From positions 62,001 to 126,000 of the forward strand of contig JAKOON010000023.1 of NCBI GenBank assembly GCA_022577435.1: a DNA stretch of 64,000 nucleotides. The letters are read 5' to 3'. Of this stretch, positions 51,606-63,610 are shown in pieces. The DNA is from Embiotoca jacksoni (lineage: Eukaryota > Chordata > Actinopteri > Embiotocidae). The notes below the pieces were generated by a model. It saw only the letters and a program-made list of their open reading frames with translations. It was not told the DNA's origin and ran no database searches. The translations under genes and the position numbers were made by a program. How positions within the stretch are numbered: the first letter of the stretch is position 1; every line of letters begins with the position of its first letter.

Positions 51606-51655
<50 letters not shown>
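51606..51655. repeat. (CA)25 microsatellite
   Basis: 50 bp of pure CA. It lies about 440 bp from the (GT)38 tract at 51087; the two complementary tracts could pair as an inverted repeat. Confidence 0.97.
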
Positions 51656-51657
<2 letters not shown>

Positions 51658-53517
51658 TAAGCGAACACACACACGCACTTTCATCCTGAATTAATTCTCT
51701 ATTTCTTCATTGCATTGTTTGCTAGTGTGACTACTGGCCCGCCGCAACCGGAGGAGGTTTGTTGTATATCTGGATTTTAGAGCTCACACACACACACACA
51801 TCTACAAACACATGTGGAGGACGCATGCACATGTACGCACACGAGACAACAGCTGAATCTCGGTGCTTTGTCCAATTAGCCTCAACTCCACAAGAAACCA
51901 CAACAAATTCTTGCATCACAGTAAAAGCTGAGCTGCATAAGTTGGTATGCGGTAATTGCGGCACATTAGACAGGGCCAGGTGAGTAGCGCCACATCTCAG
52001 GTATGACATCATACACGGTGCTCTGACGGTAAGTACCGGAGGGCTTTAAGATCAATCTGTCTGCTGATATCTGAAGAAAAAAAAAAGCTTTTTACATTTT
52101 TAGCAGTAGAAGTGTCAAACTGATTGATTGAACAGCAACAGCTGAGGAGAGCAACCTGAAATGTACCACCTCTCAAACAAAACATATCATATGGCTGCAG
52201 GCAAGACTCCCAAATGATACTTCAGCAATGTTTATGAAAAGATGGTGATGTAGGAGGACGTCCATACTCATCTCAAATATTGTAACGTTACTGTGTTGAA
52301 CACTGGATTTTGGCCACAGCAAGTTACCTGTGCCAGTTATGATTTTAATGCATTTACTAACTGTGCATTTATTCCAAAAGCAGTGTACAGCTGAAGAATA
52401 CCACGAACAGGTCACATCTAAACAGAGCAGAATGCATACTTTTTGGTTTTATTTTATTCCCATGTTTATCCCAGGGTAAGTATCTGTAAATAAGATATTT
52501 TTAAAATGCTAATCATCGCTTTCTGAACTAAGAAAAAAATTATAAAATTCGGACTTTAACAAGATGATTGACTATTATTTTTACACGGCCATAAAAAAAA
52601 AAATATGAAGATATCTTTAATGCAACATAAACAATAGATATTCAGTTATTCACCAGAGCCATCAGATTTAGCTGGAAGCAGCCGCAGCAGCACGGAGCAT
52701 CACTTCATCTGTGTTGCACTGTTGCATTCATCTCTGCAGCTGCAGAAAAACTCGCCTGCAGTTGGTTTAGCGGCCGCTGCTGCTGCCGCCACACTGCCCT
52801 CTACCAACTCAGCTCTATTAGTTCAGCTTCACCACCTCCCAGTGGCCCCAAGGTTGTGACAAAGTGGCAGTTAATGTCTCTGTATGTGTGTGTGTGTGTG
52901 GTGTTTGCTGCATGTGCTTCTTTTCTTTCACTGCACAGATTAGGCGGATATAATGACATGCATATGAAAGAGCGTATAGGGCGAGAAAGTAATTAAGGAA
53001 GTTGAGGTAGTAATTGGCTTTGGTTCAGAGGCCACAGGCAATGGAAATCTGGGGACATTTAAGTTGCAGAGGAATCAGATTTACACTAGCCTAAAGCCCT
53101 TCAAAATCATTTAAAAAAAATATGAATAAGCACAGCAAAACAAATATTTTTCTGGACATATCTCCTTCATAGTTGACCTCTATTTTTATAGTAGAAAATA
53201 AGAAAACTACTGGAAAACACCTAGGCGTGAAAAGTAAGGTGCCCCAGGGTTCGGCGCTAAAACTACTTGGTTAGGGTGAAGAAAGATCACGGTTTGGGTT
53301 ACAATGAGTAATTTCACATGAGCACCGTTACGTTCGTAATGCAAGTTACTTGACATACATGCGTGTGTACTTTTCGCGCCTAGCCGAGCCAAAATGTAAC
53401 TGAAACGGTATCATCTAGTGGGCAGAAAGGTGCATTACACACTTTGGCGTGAATTATTATGATGCTGAACAGATAAAGCTCTATTTCAAGTGCTAAAAAG
53501 ATATAGATGTCTTACGT

Positions 53518-53702
53518 TACTACTGTACTGACTGCTGTAGAATTTTCAAGGCAAAACACTATTTGCTGTATCTCAGTAACAAGGCTAAAGATAGTGAAAC
53601 ATAAATCCCAGTCTTGCAGCTGGGTAGATGAAAGGAGATATAAGAGCACATCGAAAGACAACAAGAAAGCTGCTTTAGTAGCTCTGCCTTCCTCTCCCTC
53701 TT
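53518..53702 (+). repeat. Dispersed repeat B, copy 1
   Basis: About 185 bp, same orientation as the copy at 61199-61385, with high visible identity over its whole length. The flanks of the two copies differ. No clear target-site duplication was found. Confidence 0.8.
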
Positions 53703-56700
53703 CCCCTGGGAGTCGCGTCTAATCACACGATGCTCCTGAAGCTGTCACTGCTGGTCAGACCGTCTAAATGTTGTCAAGCAGAGAAGATGACAGACTCGTC
53801 ACTTCACAGTAGGAGATGGTAGATGGTGCAGATGGAAAGATAACGAAATTTCGCAGTGTATGGGATGATGTTAGGGACCAGTTTTATAGACATGAACTTG
53901 GGACTTAGGTCTGAGAGATGTCTTTTGTCTTTTTAAGAGCAATCAGGTTCAGGGGCAGGACCATATGCACACAGTTGACGGTGTGTTTATTGGTTTACGG
54001 AGTCCAAATGACCTCATCGGGAGTCCAAATGTGATTATCATGAAGCCTTGGAGGTGATCTTAAATAAAGCCAACATGAAAGCAGCTGCAGGATTTTATAC
54101 AGGCCAATATTGTAACAAAGGGTTGAAAATACGGTATGTTATCTTGTCTTTCTATATTGTGTGTTGCAGGGAAAAGAAACCGGAGGAGCATTTTTCTCTG
54201 TACTTTACATACAGGTGAAGTACAGAGTACAAGCATGCTTGTATGCAGAGTCGTAGATAAATCACAGAACAAAAAGCACCAGCGTGACTAATAACATGAA
54301 CTATTTCTTCCGTCATTCTACATAGAAGTTAGTTTCAGGTTGTTTTGTTCATGACAGCTCACTCCTCTGGGCACTTAAAGGGAATGGAGCACTTGTTAAG
54401 AGTCATTAGTTACACGTGTGCTTTTTCTGCAATGACTAAGAAAAAATGTCTGGTGTAAATAAATTCATACATTTAAAAAAAAAAAATCAACCAATTGTAA
54501 ACCAGCAGTTACAACCTATCAACCTGTTACAAAGCAAATCTCATTACTAAGTGGTAATGAGACAACAGATGTTACTGACGTATACAAGAATGGAACATTT
54601 CCTGCTATCCGTCTTATCTGTACAGCAAAGTGCAACACACCAAACAGCAAACAGCTGTGTTTTGAGGTGATGTTGTATTTTGGACGCTGCCAATGAGGTC
54701 TGTTCAATACAAAGTTTGTATTATTTCAAGCAAAAGATTTTACACCGAGTTTGTACTTTCTATGTTGTCTGCAACACGGATGTCTGCATTTCTTTCTTTC
54801 TAAACTTCACTCAGTATTCTGATGTTGAATAAAATTCAGGTTCTAAGGTTTTTCAAAATAGTATTAATAAAAATGTCTTATGAATAAAGAAGAACCAATA
54901 AGGGGAGTGATAGAGATCTGGACTGGACTGTAACCATACCTGTCCCTACAGATGGCTGGTGGATGGACAGAAAAATCTCCCTTCAAACCGCTTCACTATA
55001 AGCCTTGTTCTACCAGGGTTTTGTGATTATAATTTTGAATGGCACACAGTGTGTATTTTTCAAATAAATAACTAATGTAATGATAATAGTCTAAAATGAC
55101 GTGAAAAAGCATCGTTTTTAAGTACCCCCGATCCCACCCCCACTGTTGACCACTGAGCACCTAAGCCCTCCAGAAACATGAGGAAAACCCTGTTGTAGCA
55201 CCTCCCTTAGGCCAAGCCAGCACCGTTGTAGTTGCAGATGTATGCAGATGATTCACTGACCGGTTGTTGTCCAAGGTCTTTGAGGACTGGAGGTTAGGGA
55301 TGTGTACCCTACAAAATCAAATCAAACACGTACTTCAGATTTTAGGTCATTTTCGTGCTGTGGCTTTTTTCTTCTCGTAGGTCGATCCAACACAATGGAT
55401 GAATACAACGAGCCTGCAGTAAATCACTTCATCAAGTGTGCTGTGCAAGACAAGACGCACACCCTGTTAATCTTTGACACAACATCAGTTTATGTTGCGC
55501 AGAAACGTGCCCGGAGCACGAACAATAATGGACACACAAAAACCGACATGTCAGTCGTCGTCGTGACTTCCGTCTCCTCTGCACACCCACATGTGCCTAC
55601 TGCTTACAAAATATAACGCACAAACCACATACACGTTGTTACAAAGAAAAAAAGAAGTGCTCTCATAGACAAGTATGAACTTCAAATGGGTTTCCCGGTC
55701 TTGTACACCCACACACATCCTATTATGCAGAGCACGTACAAAAACATGAAACCTACACACGCACGCACACGCACACGCACACCAAATATAGCATCTTTAG
55801 CCTTGACACTTTTACTGTTGGAAAAAAGAGCACCGAGAGTCATTTCATTTACATGCAAATTGACACCCACTATTCCACACACACACACACACACACACTC
55901 CCAAGCCTGGCATACGTGTGCGTGTGTGTGTGTGTTCATGTGTGTTGTTGTGTGTGTGAGAGCAGTGCTGGCACTCGGTGAAGGTGCTATTCCGCCCTGC
56001 TGCTTTTTCTGATCACTGAAACTAGACACAAAGAGATAGAGAGACAGAAAGAGATCGAGGCTCTGATTTCATTTTCCATATTTGGTTTAGCAGCTTTTCA
56101 GTTGACAAAACAAGCATGAAGAGGAGCCCATCAAAGAGGCCCTATGCAGCCGCACTGAATCAGGATGGGCTGGGGCCTAGAAGTGTCCTCTGATCAGATT
56201 TCTCCTCTTGTCAGGAGGAGACAAAGGATCACTTGAGGTGATTGAGCATTTTACAATAATGAGCTTTAAGAGAGTGATCATCACAGCAGGAGAGGAAATG
56301 TGGCTGAGATACAACTGAAATGACTGAGCTTGATTCAGTAACACTGAAACCCAAAAGTAGCACACTTAGGTTGGCAGAATTAACCAACTCCTCCCCCGTG
56401 TCAAGTGTGAAAGGGAAGAGATAATGTCAGGTGGAGGAGAGCAGTGCAACGCAGCTTTTAAAATCAGATATCTGTCGCTCTCTGCTGGCCAAGATGAGTC
56501 ACTGCGTTAAACCTGTTTAAAAGCACATGTTGGTGTCACATGCATTATGAGTGGAATTACATTTTGGATTACACCTTACTTTACAAGTCTATCTATCACC
56601 AATAACTTAAATTATTCAATTTGGTTTAATAAAAAGGGAAATATTTCTTTTTTTTTTCTCCTTTTTGGGGGGGAACTGAAAACATTATTCTCCATATACG

Positions 56701-58344
56701 GTACAATGAATTATACTGTATGTTTGTCTGTAGACACAAATTGCTGCAACTATAATTGTGACCATTGTCATTATTTTTCCTATCATTAGTATTAAATTAT
56801 ATTTTTGTTTCATTGAAACTTCCTATAAAAGACAGAGAAGGAGCACCTGCAGTGTTGCTGCATATACATGTATATATATATATATATATGGTGTTTAATG
56901 CACAAATGTCTTTGATGATTCATTGTTAATATACAGAATGCTTCATCCACAGCGAGTTCAAGGACACAAGCTTATACATTTGTTTATGATTTAAAAGGTA
57001 TAGAATCGATTCCATGGCCAGAGGCAGTTTGTTAGATTTGGCCAATTGTTGTAAACATTATCAGAGTTGTATCTGAAGTTAAAAGCATTCCAAACAAAAT
57101 TATCTGCTAACAAGCTGATCTAAATTTAATATGTATCTTTGTCTGGGTTTGTTTGATAATGCAGCAAATAAAACCAATTACACTAAAACTAATCGTACAT
57201 ACAATGCAATCCATCCCTCCCCAATTAAAACAACTTCACCAATCAGTCACTGTAGGCTGATTTCATTTGCTATTAGGACTCATTTAGAGCAGGCTGCAGT
57301 ATAGACTGGCAGATAATCAGCAGCACATTTGATTATCCGTTGAGAGAATTATACACTCCTCAGTGTGAAGAACTGGCCGCGTTACAGAGATTATTTCCGT
57401 TATTATGGAACTGAATGGCTAGGCTAATCGCCTCAATCCAATTTAGCTGTATGGGAGAGAAGTCCAGTGTTGTAAACTGCCCGAACACTGTCACTTTACT
57501 CAAATGCGGGTCTTAGCTTGTGTGTATATGCCTGCAGGTGTTTATATTTGAACATGCTATCTAGTTAACTCATTTGCAATTTCAAAGTTCATTTGGCATG
57601 AGAACCAAGTCTAAAAGTTTTAAATAAATCATCTCTTATCTGTTCAGGCTGCATTATTCTGCATTTGCTTTGGCAGAATGGCAGTTATGACTCAATTTCA
57701 CCAGGAAATGTCAACTTTATCATAACAAGACAAGGTCAAAACCGTATATGGCCGGACTATCTAGTAAACACAAACGAGGGCTTTTAATTTGAAATGGATA
57801 GAGGAAGTCTTTGCGTTCAGTCGACTACTGGCGTATCTTTGATCAGTCAATCAGTGATTGGGTTGTGTAGTTGGTCCAGGCAAAAAGTAATAGGCGTCAC
57901 ACGGCCAGTTATGAATCTCTATTGGCCAGTACATGCATCATATCACATCGGTCACATTCAGTGGTGTAGTCACGGGTCAGGTTTCTTCACAACCACATAC
58001 TGAACGCGCAACTTAATCTTGAGTGTTTAAACCACAGTATCCATTCTGTTCACTCACTTCACAACTTTATACACACTTATCATGGCGTATGCAAACACGA
58101 GCATGCAAACTTAAGCACTTAAACTAGCTGGCAGAAGTTGTCTCCTACACTTTTTAATATGCACAAAAAGGCTATATAGTTTACGCAAATCTTTCAGGAT
58201 TTTTAAGAATCAATTTGTTTTTTTAACACACCTGCAAGCAATGGCCGAGCATCAGTTATTATGTTTCCTCCTCTCTGCCCCAGACTCCTGTTGACTTTTT
58301 GTGGCCATTCTTTCCCCAGCTGTCGCTTTCCGGAAGTGACGAAC

Positions 58345-58510
58345 ACAACATTTGAACGCATCTCCCGCCAACATATCCGCCAGCTTTGGTCAATTTACTA
58401 AATAGATGAACGTGTTTTAGTGCCTCCTATCTCACGCTCATAGTAAACTGCTGACTTCAGTTCAACAACAGTATAGCGGTACATAGTGAAACATAAACAC
58501 TTTAGTGTGG
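58345..58510 (+). repeat. Diverged relative of the 14831 element's interior
   Basis: Shares ordered blocks with 14905-15063: atttgaacgcatctcccgcc against atttgaatgcatcacccacc, ccaacatatc, cagttcaacaacagt against tatccagcaacagt, and aaataaacacttt-type ends. The terminal repeats are not recognisable here. Confidence 0.5.
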
Positions 58511-60019
58511 ACGGTAACAAGTTTAGTATATTTAGTGCTGCGTTCACACCGGTTCATTCCAATTGCAGCGGCTTCAGCCATTTGATGAAACGTTGGTAGC
58601 CCCTCCTCTTCCGCTACGTAGCAAAGATGGCGACCGTTGCGCCCACTACCAAGGTACTCACTTCCACTGCCTGTTGCAGCACTTGAAAGTATTAATGCAC
58701 TATTTCCCCTTCTTTATTATGCCAATCATTAAGACAAGAAACAACCATCTGTCATACACAATAAAAAAAACAAAACAAGATGAACAGAACAGAACAAAAT
58801 AGATATAGCCTACATTTACGAAGCCTTTTGGATTCAATTAGACCACGTTAAAGGAGATGCATGAACTCACCAATTGTCTTGATGGCCTTCTTATTTTGGG
58901 AGGAGAAGAAATATTTCATAGGCTATTGCTTAGCTTAATTTGTAAATGTAATGAATAATGGTTTTGAGTTATTAAATCTAGATGCGGACATGATATTTGG
59001 TTGAGAAAATGATTTGGTTAATAAAGTATTGGCATTCTCCATGCATAAAGTGAAATCAGAGTTAATATGATCAAATATAATTATACTCAAGTCCCTTCAT
59101 AGGTTCCTAGATACGAATACAGGAAAGAGTATTTTAGGATCTATGGGTACAGTGCCAAATAAATGTGTATTACAGATGAAAAAAAATTAGGGTGTATGAT
59201 TTTAAAGGAGACTTCTCTAATTTCATTAGTCCACAAATAATTATAGGATAAAGTCCAAGTATTTTTCCAATTCTTTGAAATAAAGTACTTATACTTTTGT
59301 TGTTATTGGGTATTCTGGGTAGCCAAGCAATATTTTTAAACACTGCGTAACTCAAATAATTGTATTTGTATTTCTTGTAAAATGGCAGCCTATATTTTTC
59401 CAAATAAAATATCTGTGGGGTAAGAAGTTACCTTTTTACATAAGGGACCAGGCCAGCAGTATTTGTTAATAAAAAATGAACAATTTCGGGGTATTGTAAT
59501 TCCAGACTAAAATAAATTGAAGGCCACCTTCATTCACCTTGGAATATGTAAAGGGGGGGGGGAATGCCAAAGTGATAAGGGATTATGTAAAAGCAATGTA
59601 ATCCAACTGAGACAATGAGGACACAGCTGGGGTTTTTTCTACAGTTTTTTCTATCTTTGGTTAATTTTCTGTTTCATCCAAGCTTTTCAGTTTAGATTTA
59701 CAACATGTCAAGCTAATATATGCTACTTACTTTGTTTCTCTGTTGCTGCATTTTCATTTCTTCATAAATCTACATGAGCTGGTACTCATAAAAACACCAC
59801 ACATAACTCCATCATGCAAATTCATCGTGCCCGCTTTGTGATATTTTATACTATATTGCAATGACTAAAGTCTGAACATATTATCACACTAAGAGTGAAT
59901 ATTTTAAAGGACTGGAAGTTATCCTAATAAATTTGGGTTGATATACCTTGCACTGATTACAGTGATCAAAAATCTGGACAAAAAAAAACAGATAATAGAG
60001 AAAACTTATCATGAGAAGC

Positions 60020-60025
60020 TTTATT
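60020..60025 (-). terminator. insl3: Candidate polyadenylation signal for insl3
   Basis: AATAAA on the minus strand about 340 nt past the insl3 stop codon. Its position suits a short 3' UTR, but A+T-rich sequence yields this hexamer often and no transcript end was seen. Confidence 0.35.
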
Positions 60026-60364
60026 ACAGTGTTGTTTGATGGTTGCTTATTAATGTAGCATTATTTTTTTTTCAACAGTCATGTAAATGAATAGTATTTC
60101 AGTTTGACAGTCCATAAAACCTGAGTGCATTATGATTTTATCTTTGTAGCTACTGTCACATCACACATAAAACAATTTAGGAAATATGATCAATCAATAT
60201 AATTATTGCTGTGCAGTGTTCACTACATCAATAGAAACATTTTTCATTTCATTTCTCAAAGATTAGGCAACTTGGTAAAGGTCCCATTCAACCTCGCAGC
60301 ATAGATCAAAGTTTGAAGAATATATATTCTAACTCAAGGAGACAAGACCAGTAGAGAGCTACAT

Positions 60365-60561
60365 CTAGCAAAACTGTGTCAGCTCTTTGATGCTGCATCC
60401 TTTCTCACAGCAAATATCCGATATCTTTCCAGCAGCTCGTATGATCCGAGAGGACGCGTGGTACCAGTGAGGAGTCAAGGAGAAGACACCTTTCTGCAGG
60501 TCAGACTGTGGCGGGGCTCTCTCTGAAACCTGGTGCTCCTCCATCATGGCGTCCTGATCCC
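60365..60561 (-). CDS. insl3: Relaxin-family peptide (insl3-like) exon 2: C-peptide and A chain
   Basis: Second and last exon. The acceptor (ttacctctgcacag, minus strand) precedes 60561 and restores the frame at a TGG codon across the phase-1 junction. The exon encodes the rest of a C-peptide of about 57 residues, an R-x-x-R site (RIIR, residues 103-106) and the A chain with ICCEKGCSIKELTQFC. The cysteines are at 115, 116, 120 and 129, which fits CC-X3-C-X8-C exactly and pairs with the two B-chain cysteines for the standard three disulfides. The protein ends on the last cysteine, then TAG at 60365-60367. Total length 129 residues, normal for the family. Nothing is disrupted. Confidence 0.88.
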
Positions 60562-60769
60562 CTGTGCAGAGGTAATACATCCAAGACTTAGAGAGAGCAC
60601 CGGAAATATGTGGTTCTGTGCTCAAAACATCAAACAAACTTAGGAATGTACCCTTTGCCCTGCAATGTTTACTTCTCAAAATCTGTCACTAAATCCTAAG
60701 AATGTAAAACATGTCTGATATCCACCCACAAGTTGATTTAAGTAAGCACAAGCAACATAAAGTACTCAC

Positions 60770-60962
60770 AGCGAGGTATGTGTTCCTGTTGGCCCAGGTC
60801 TACGTCCGGGATGCTCCTCCTCAGGCGAGAGTTACCGCAGGATGAGACGGCCAGACGTATGAGCTCTCTCCCACACATCTTAATCCTCTCCTGTGCATGA
60901 ACCAAACACACAGCAGCCACCAGCACCACCATCAGAGACACCAAACACTTAGCAGCAGACAT
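60770..60962 (-). CDS. insl3: Relaxin-family peptide (insl3-like) exon 1: signal peptide and B chain
   Basis: First exon of a secreted relaxin/insulin-superfamily prohormone. The ATG at 60960-60962 starts a signal peptide (residues 1-23, hydrophobic core LMVVLVAAVCLV, probable cleavage after HA). The B chain follows, with C30 and C42 in the canonical C-X11-C spacing and GRELIRLAV, a form of the relaxin RxxxRxx(I/V) receptor-binding motif. RLRR (46-49) is a likely convertase site. The exon ends CGCT|gtgagt at 60770, phase 1, the usual insulin-family intron position in the C-peptide. Leucine replaces the tryptophan found after SR in many relaxin-family B chains. The family is clear. The insl3 choice over rln, rln3 or insl5 rests on overall resemblance and on kcnn1 being next door, as in human 19p13.11. 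The start context is weak (C at -3). Confidence 0.88.
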
Positions 60963-61071
60963 TTGTGTGATGTGTCCCCGCTCTTCGGTTGGTCGATAGA
61001 GGCAAACAAATGAGTGGACGCAGAGAGGTGAAGTTGGGTGTGTGGTGACTTACGAGGTGAACTCGAGGGGG

Positions 61072-61079
61072 TTTATATA
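61072..61079 (-). promoter_or_regulatory. insl3: TATA box of insl3
   Basis: TATATAAA on the minus strand, 110 bp upstream of the insl3 ATG. Initiation about 30 bp downstream (near 61045) would give a 5' UTR of roughly 80 nt. It lies inside a 117-bp direct repeat, so an identical TATA box recurs at 61393-61400. Confidence 0.6.
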
Positions 61080-61188
61080 GTCGTTGTGTGGTACCCAGAG
61101 TGATGGTTTTAAAAAATGCTGAGGCCACGGATTATTTGACAGACGTGTGCAGCCTTGGAGAGGGAAAAGCATGTCCTGATCCAGAGCT
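61072..61188. repeat. Direct repeat copy 1 (insl3-proximal promoter segment)
   Basis: 117 bp starting at the TATA box. It recurs at 61393-61509 with an offset of 321 bp and only about four mismatches. It contains the insl3 core promoter and the sequence immediately upstream. Confidence 0.85.
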
Positions 61189-61198
61189 ACTGGTACAG

Positions 61199-61385
61199 TA
61201 CTACTGTACTGACTGCTGTAGAATTTCCAAGGCAAAACACTATTTGCTGTATCTCATAGTAACAAGGCTAAAGATAGTGAAACATAAATCCCAGGCATGC
61301 AGCTGGGTATATGAAAGGAGATATAAGAGCACATTAAAATACAACAAGAAAGCTGCTTTAGTAGCTCTGCCTTCTTCTCCCTCTT
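61199..61385 (+). repeat. Dispersed repeat B, copy 2 (between the promoter duplicates)
   Basis: About 187 bp matching 53518-53702 with few differences (both begin tactactgtactgactgctg and end near tctgccttc-tctccctctt). No transposase, tRNA-like head or A-tail was recognised, so its class is unknown. Confidence 0.8.
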
Positions 61386-61392
61386 TCTCCCT

Positions 61393-61509
61393 TTTATATA
61401 GTCATTGTGTGGTACCCAGAGTGATGGGTTTAAAAAATGCTGAGGCCACAGATTGTTTGACAGACGTGTGCAGCCTTGGAGAGGGAAAAGCATGTCCTGA
61501 TCCAGAGCT
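61393..61509. repeat. Direct repeat copy 2 (distal copy of the insl3 promoter segment)
   Basis: Near-identical copy of 61072-61188, including a second TATATAAA on the minus strand. The 204 bp between the copies is largely a dispersed repeat that also occurs at 53518-53702. Confidence 0.85.
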
Positions 61510-62535
61510 CAGGATGAAATTGATGTGAAGTTTCAAGGCTGAAACTCTCATTGAGATAAAAACCTGGTCTGATACTGATCTACAGCTTGTTTTTTATGAC
61601 ATTATACCCATTAAGCGAGAAATTGTGTGAATTATTTTGGGTTATTGAGACTCACAAGAGCATCACAAACATAATTTGAGTTTGGTCATTGATGGATTTA
61701 AGCAGTTTAGATGCTCATAAGCCCTGTGCTTACAGATCACAGTGGGGTTTTAGGGTTGGGTTTTTTATGATGTCCATAAATTTGTATTTCGCTCAATATT
61801 TAAGCATGTTAATTTGCAAATTATTAAAATGTTATAATTTATGTTATAAAACTCACCTGTTTTCCTAGAATAGGCTATGAGTTGTTTTTCCACTGTAACA
61901 TATATTGAACAATGGGAGCTAATTGGAAGAGACTGTAACGAAAATAACAAGATGTCAAGGCTACTGACGCAACTATTCACACACATGGTCACCCCAGGCC
62001 ACACGAAAGTTGCACAATCATGCCAGAGATGACTGTTTTATATTTCCACTTTATAATTTAATATGTTCTTCTGGCTGTGAATAGCACTTTGACCTCCAAA
62101 GACGTCAACACTGATTTATTCCTCTCAGCTGTTGAGGTGCCAATCTTACTTGTTTATTCCTTTCACCTTCACCAATTCTGAGTCTTTATTCATTGTAGAA
62201 GGTGATAAAATTCATAAAAGTTCATCATCATTATTAAACTAGTCTGTTCAGCAAGATATTACAGGTGTCAAACTAACCACAGTGTATTTGACTCCATCTG
62301 ATTGTGGCCACTGTGCCATTTCCTCCACAATGGAATCATCATCTATGATGCCTGTGTTTTGTCGTTATGTTCTAACAAATAATAATATTTCCTTTGACTA
62401 ATTTTTTTCTCCCAAGCTATGTTCCCCTTTATGTTCACTATACCAGCCATGGAGCTTTGAAATGAAAGAGGCACCCATGTTTCCATTTTCCTTGTCTGAT
62501 GTGTTTTTAGTGATGTAAATACAAGCAACAACCCA

Positions 62536-62705
62536 CCTACTGGTTTGTAAACTACTGTACTAAAGCTAGTGAGTCAAGCATTGTTGCCGTCGCCATCTTG
62601 ATATTTGGAGACACAAGTGACCATATTTAGACGAGCTGGGGAGGAGCGAGAGGTGAGAACCCGAGAATCCTATACCCGCCCACCTACACTGGAAACCTGA
62701 CAACT
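62536..62705 (+). repeat. Dispersed repeat A, copy 3 (truncated)
   Basis: Only the first third is present: ctggtttgtaaactac, gtcgccatcttg, agtgaccatatttagacgag and ctggaaacctgacaac. After this the similarity to the other two copies stops. Confidence 0.65.
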
Positions 62706-62939
62706 AAATAATCTAAGCCTGAATCATAGTCATCTGGTAGTACCTGACGGTTCAGGTCGTAAATTACAAACTCACTGAACTGTGTTCAGACATTTACCAA
62801 CGTGAAATTCGTTTTAAATTGTCAATAGACAGCATATTACAATGACACTGCAGTGAGCAAAGACACAGTTAACAGCCGGTGGCTTCCACTTCTCTCCTCG
62901 TGTTTCTTTACAGGTTCATGTGGTATTTACTTGTATATG

Positions 62940-63110
62940 TACGTGATGTAAAAGTTCATTCGCATGAAGAGCGAGGAAGTGAGATCCAATCACAAGTGGG
63001 TCACCTGAGACGCATAATAACGCCAGGTGTGAATTGCCGTATGGAGAAGTCCACTTGTAAATGGATCACACAGAAAGCCTGTTGATGCCAAATGTAAACG
63101 GACTCTATAG
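62940..63110 (+). repeat. Probable teleost interspersed repeat
   Basis: gagatccaatcacaagtggg, tcacctgagacgcataataa and cgccaggtgtgaattgcc resemble a repeat I recognise in many fish sequences. No coding potential. Recognition is from memory and the ends are not defined. Confidence 0.35.
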
Positions 63111-63454
63111 GAGCCAGAAGATGTTAGAGTCAGCCCTCAATGGCCCTCACTGGCATTGCACTTTATAGCATGACTTGAAGACCCAGAGACTACGTCAGTT
63201 TTTACGTATGGTATACGTTTAAATACAAAGTTTAAAGTCTCACTACAAGAGGGTTGCTCATCGTGATGAACACGCCAAGAGGAATCACTGGACTCATCAG
63301 TTTCTCTCAGCACTATCAAGTAGTTCAGTGTCATTGGTTGGTTTGGTCCTGACAGCCCACATCAGAACATTAAGGTTTTGGTTCAGTCTCACGTTTTCCA
63401 TCAGCTTTGTTTGTAACAACATTCCACGGCCACGTTCAATTTTGACACCACACA

Positions 63455-63610
63455 GCAGACAGACAAAGTCACTGTTAGCTGGTGAACAGAGTGGAGCATT
63501 TAGCAGCTAAAGAGACGGATATATTTTTCTCAAGAGTTGGTAGAAACAAACAGAGACAGAGACTGAATATTTGCTACGAATACGACTCCAAATAAATGCT
63601 GCAGGTATTG
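63455..63610 (+). repeat. Probable teleost interspersed repeat
   Basis: Contains gttagctggtgaacagagtg, gagcatttagcagctaaaga and aaatgctgcaggtattgctc, which I recognise as a frequently repeated teleost sequence. Boundaries and class undetermined. Confidence 0.4.

Larger units (their letters stand above)
30856..60019. other. Gene-free interval between kcnn1 and insl3
   Basis: About 29 kb in which no reading frame resembles a protein family and none has a convincing exon structure. It holds repeats (listed), purine-rich low-complexity sequence (36165-36320, 49080-49440) and several blocks that look non-repetitive (31330-31640, 36690-37140, 57240-57440), which are candidates for regulatory DNA. 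Confidence 0.6.

Noticed and set aside
55302..55616. 104-codon plus-strand frame
   Set aside because: No family resemblance, no polyA signal or splice context, and ordinary length for chance in 64 kb.
60563..60679. Start of insl3 exon 2 at the upstream ATG at 60679
   Set aside because: That part is intron: a good acceptor precedes 60561, and the frame and cysteine pattern need splicing to exon 1.
61088..61528. 146-codon frame upstream of insl3
   Set aside because: It runs through the two promoter duplicates and repeat B. Its internal peptide repetition just reflects the 117-bp DNA duplication.
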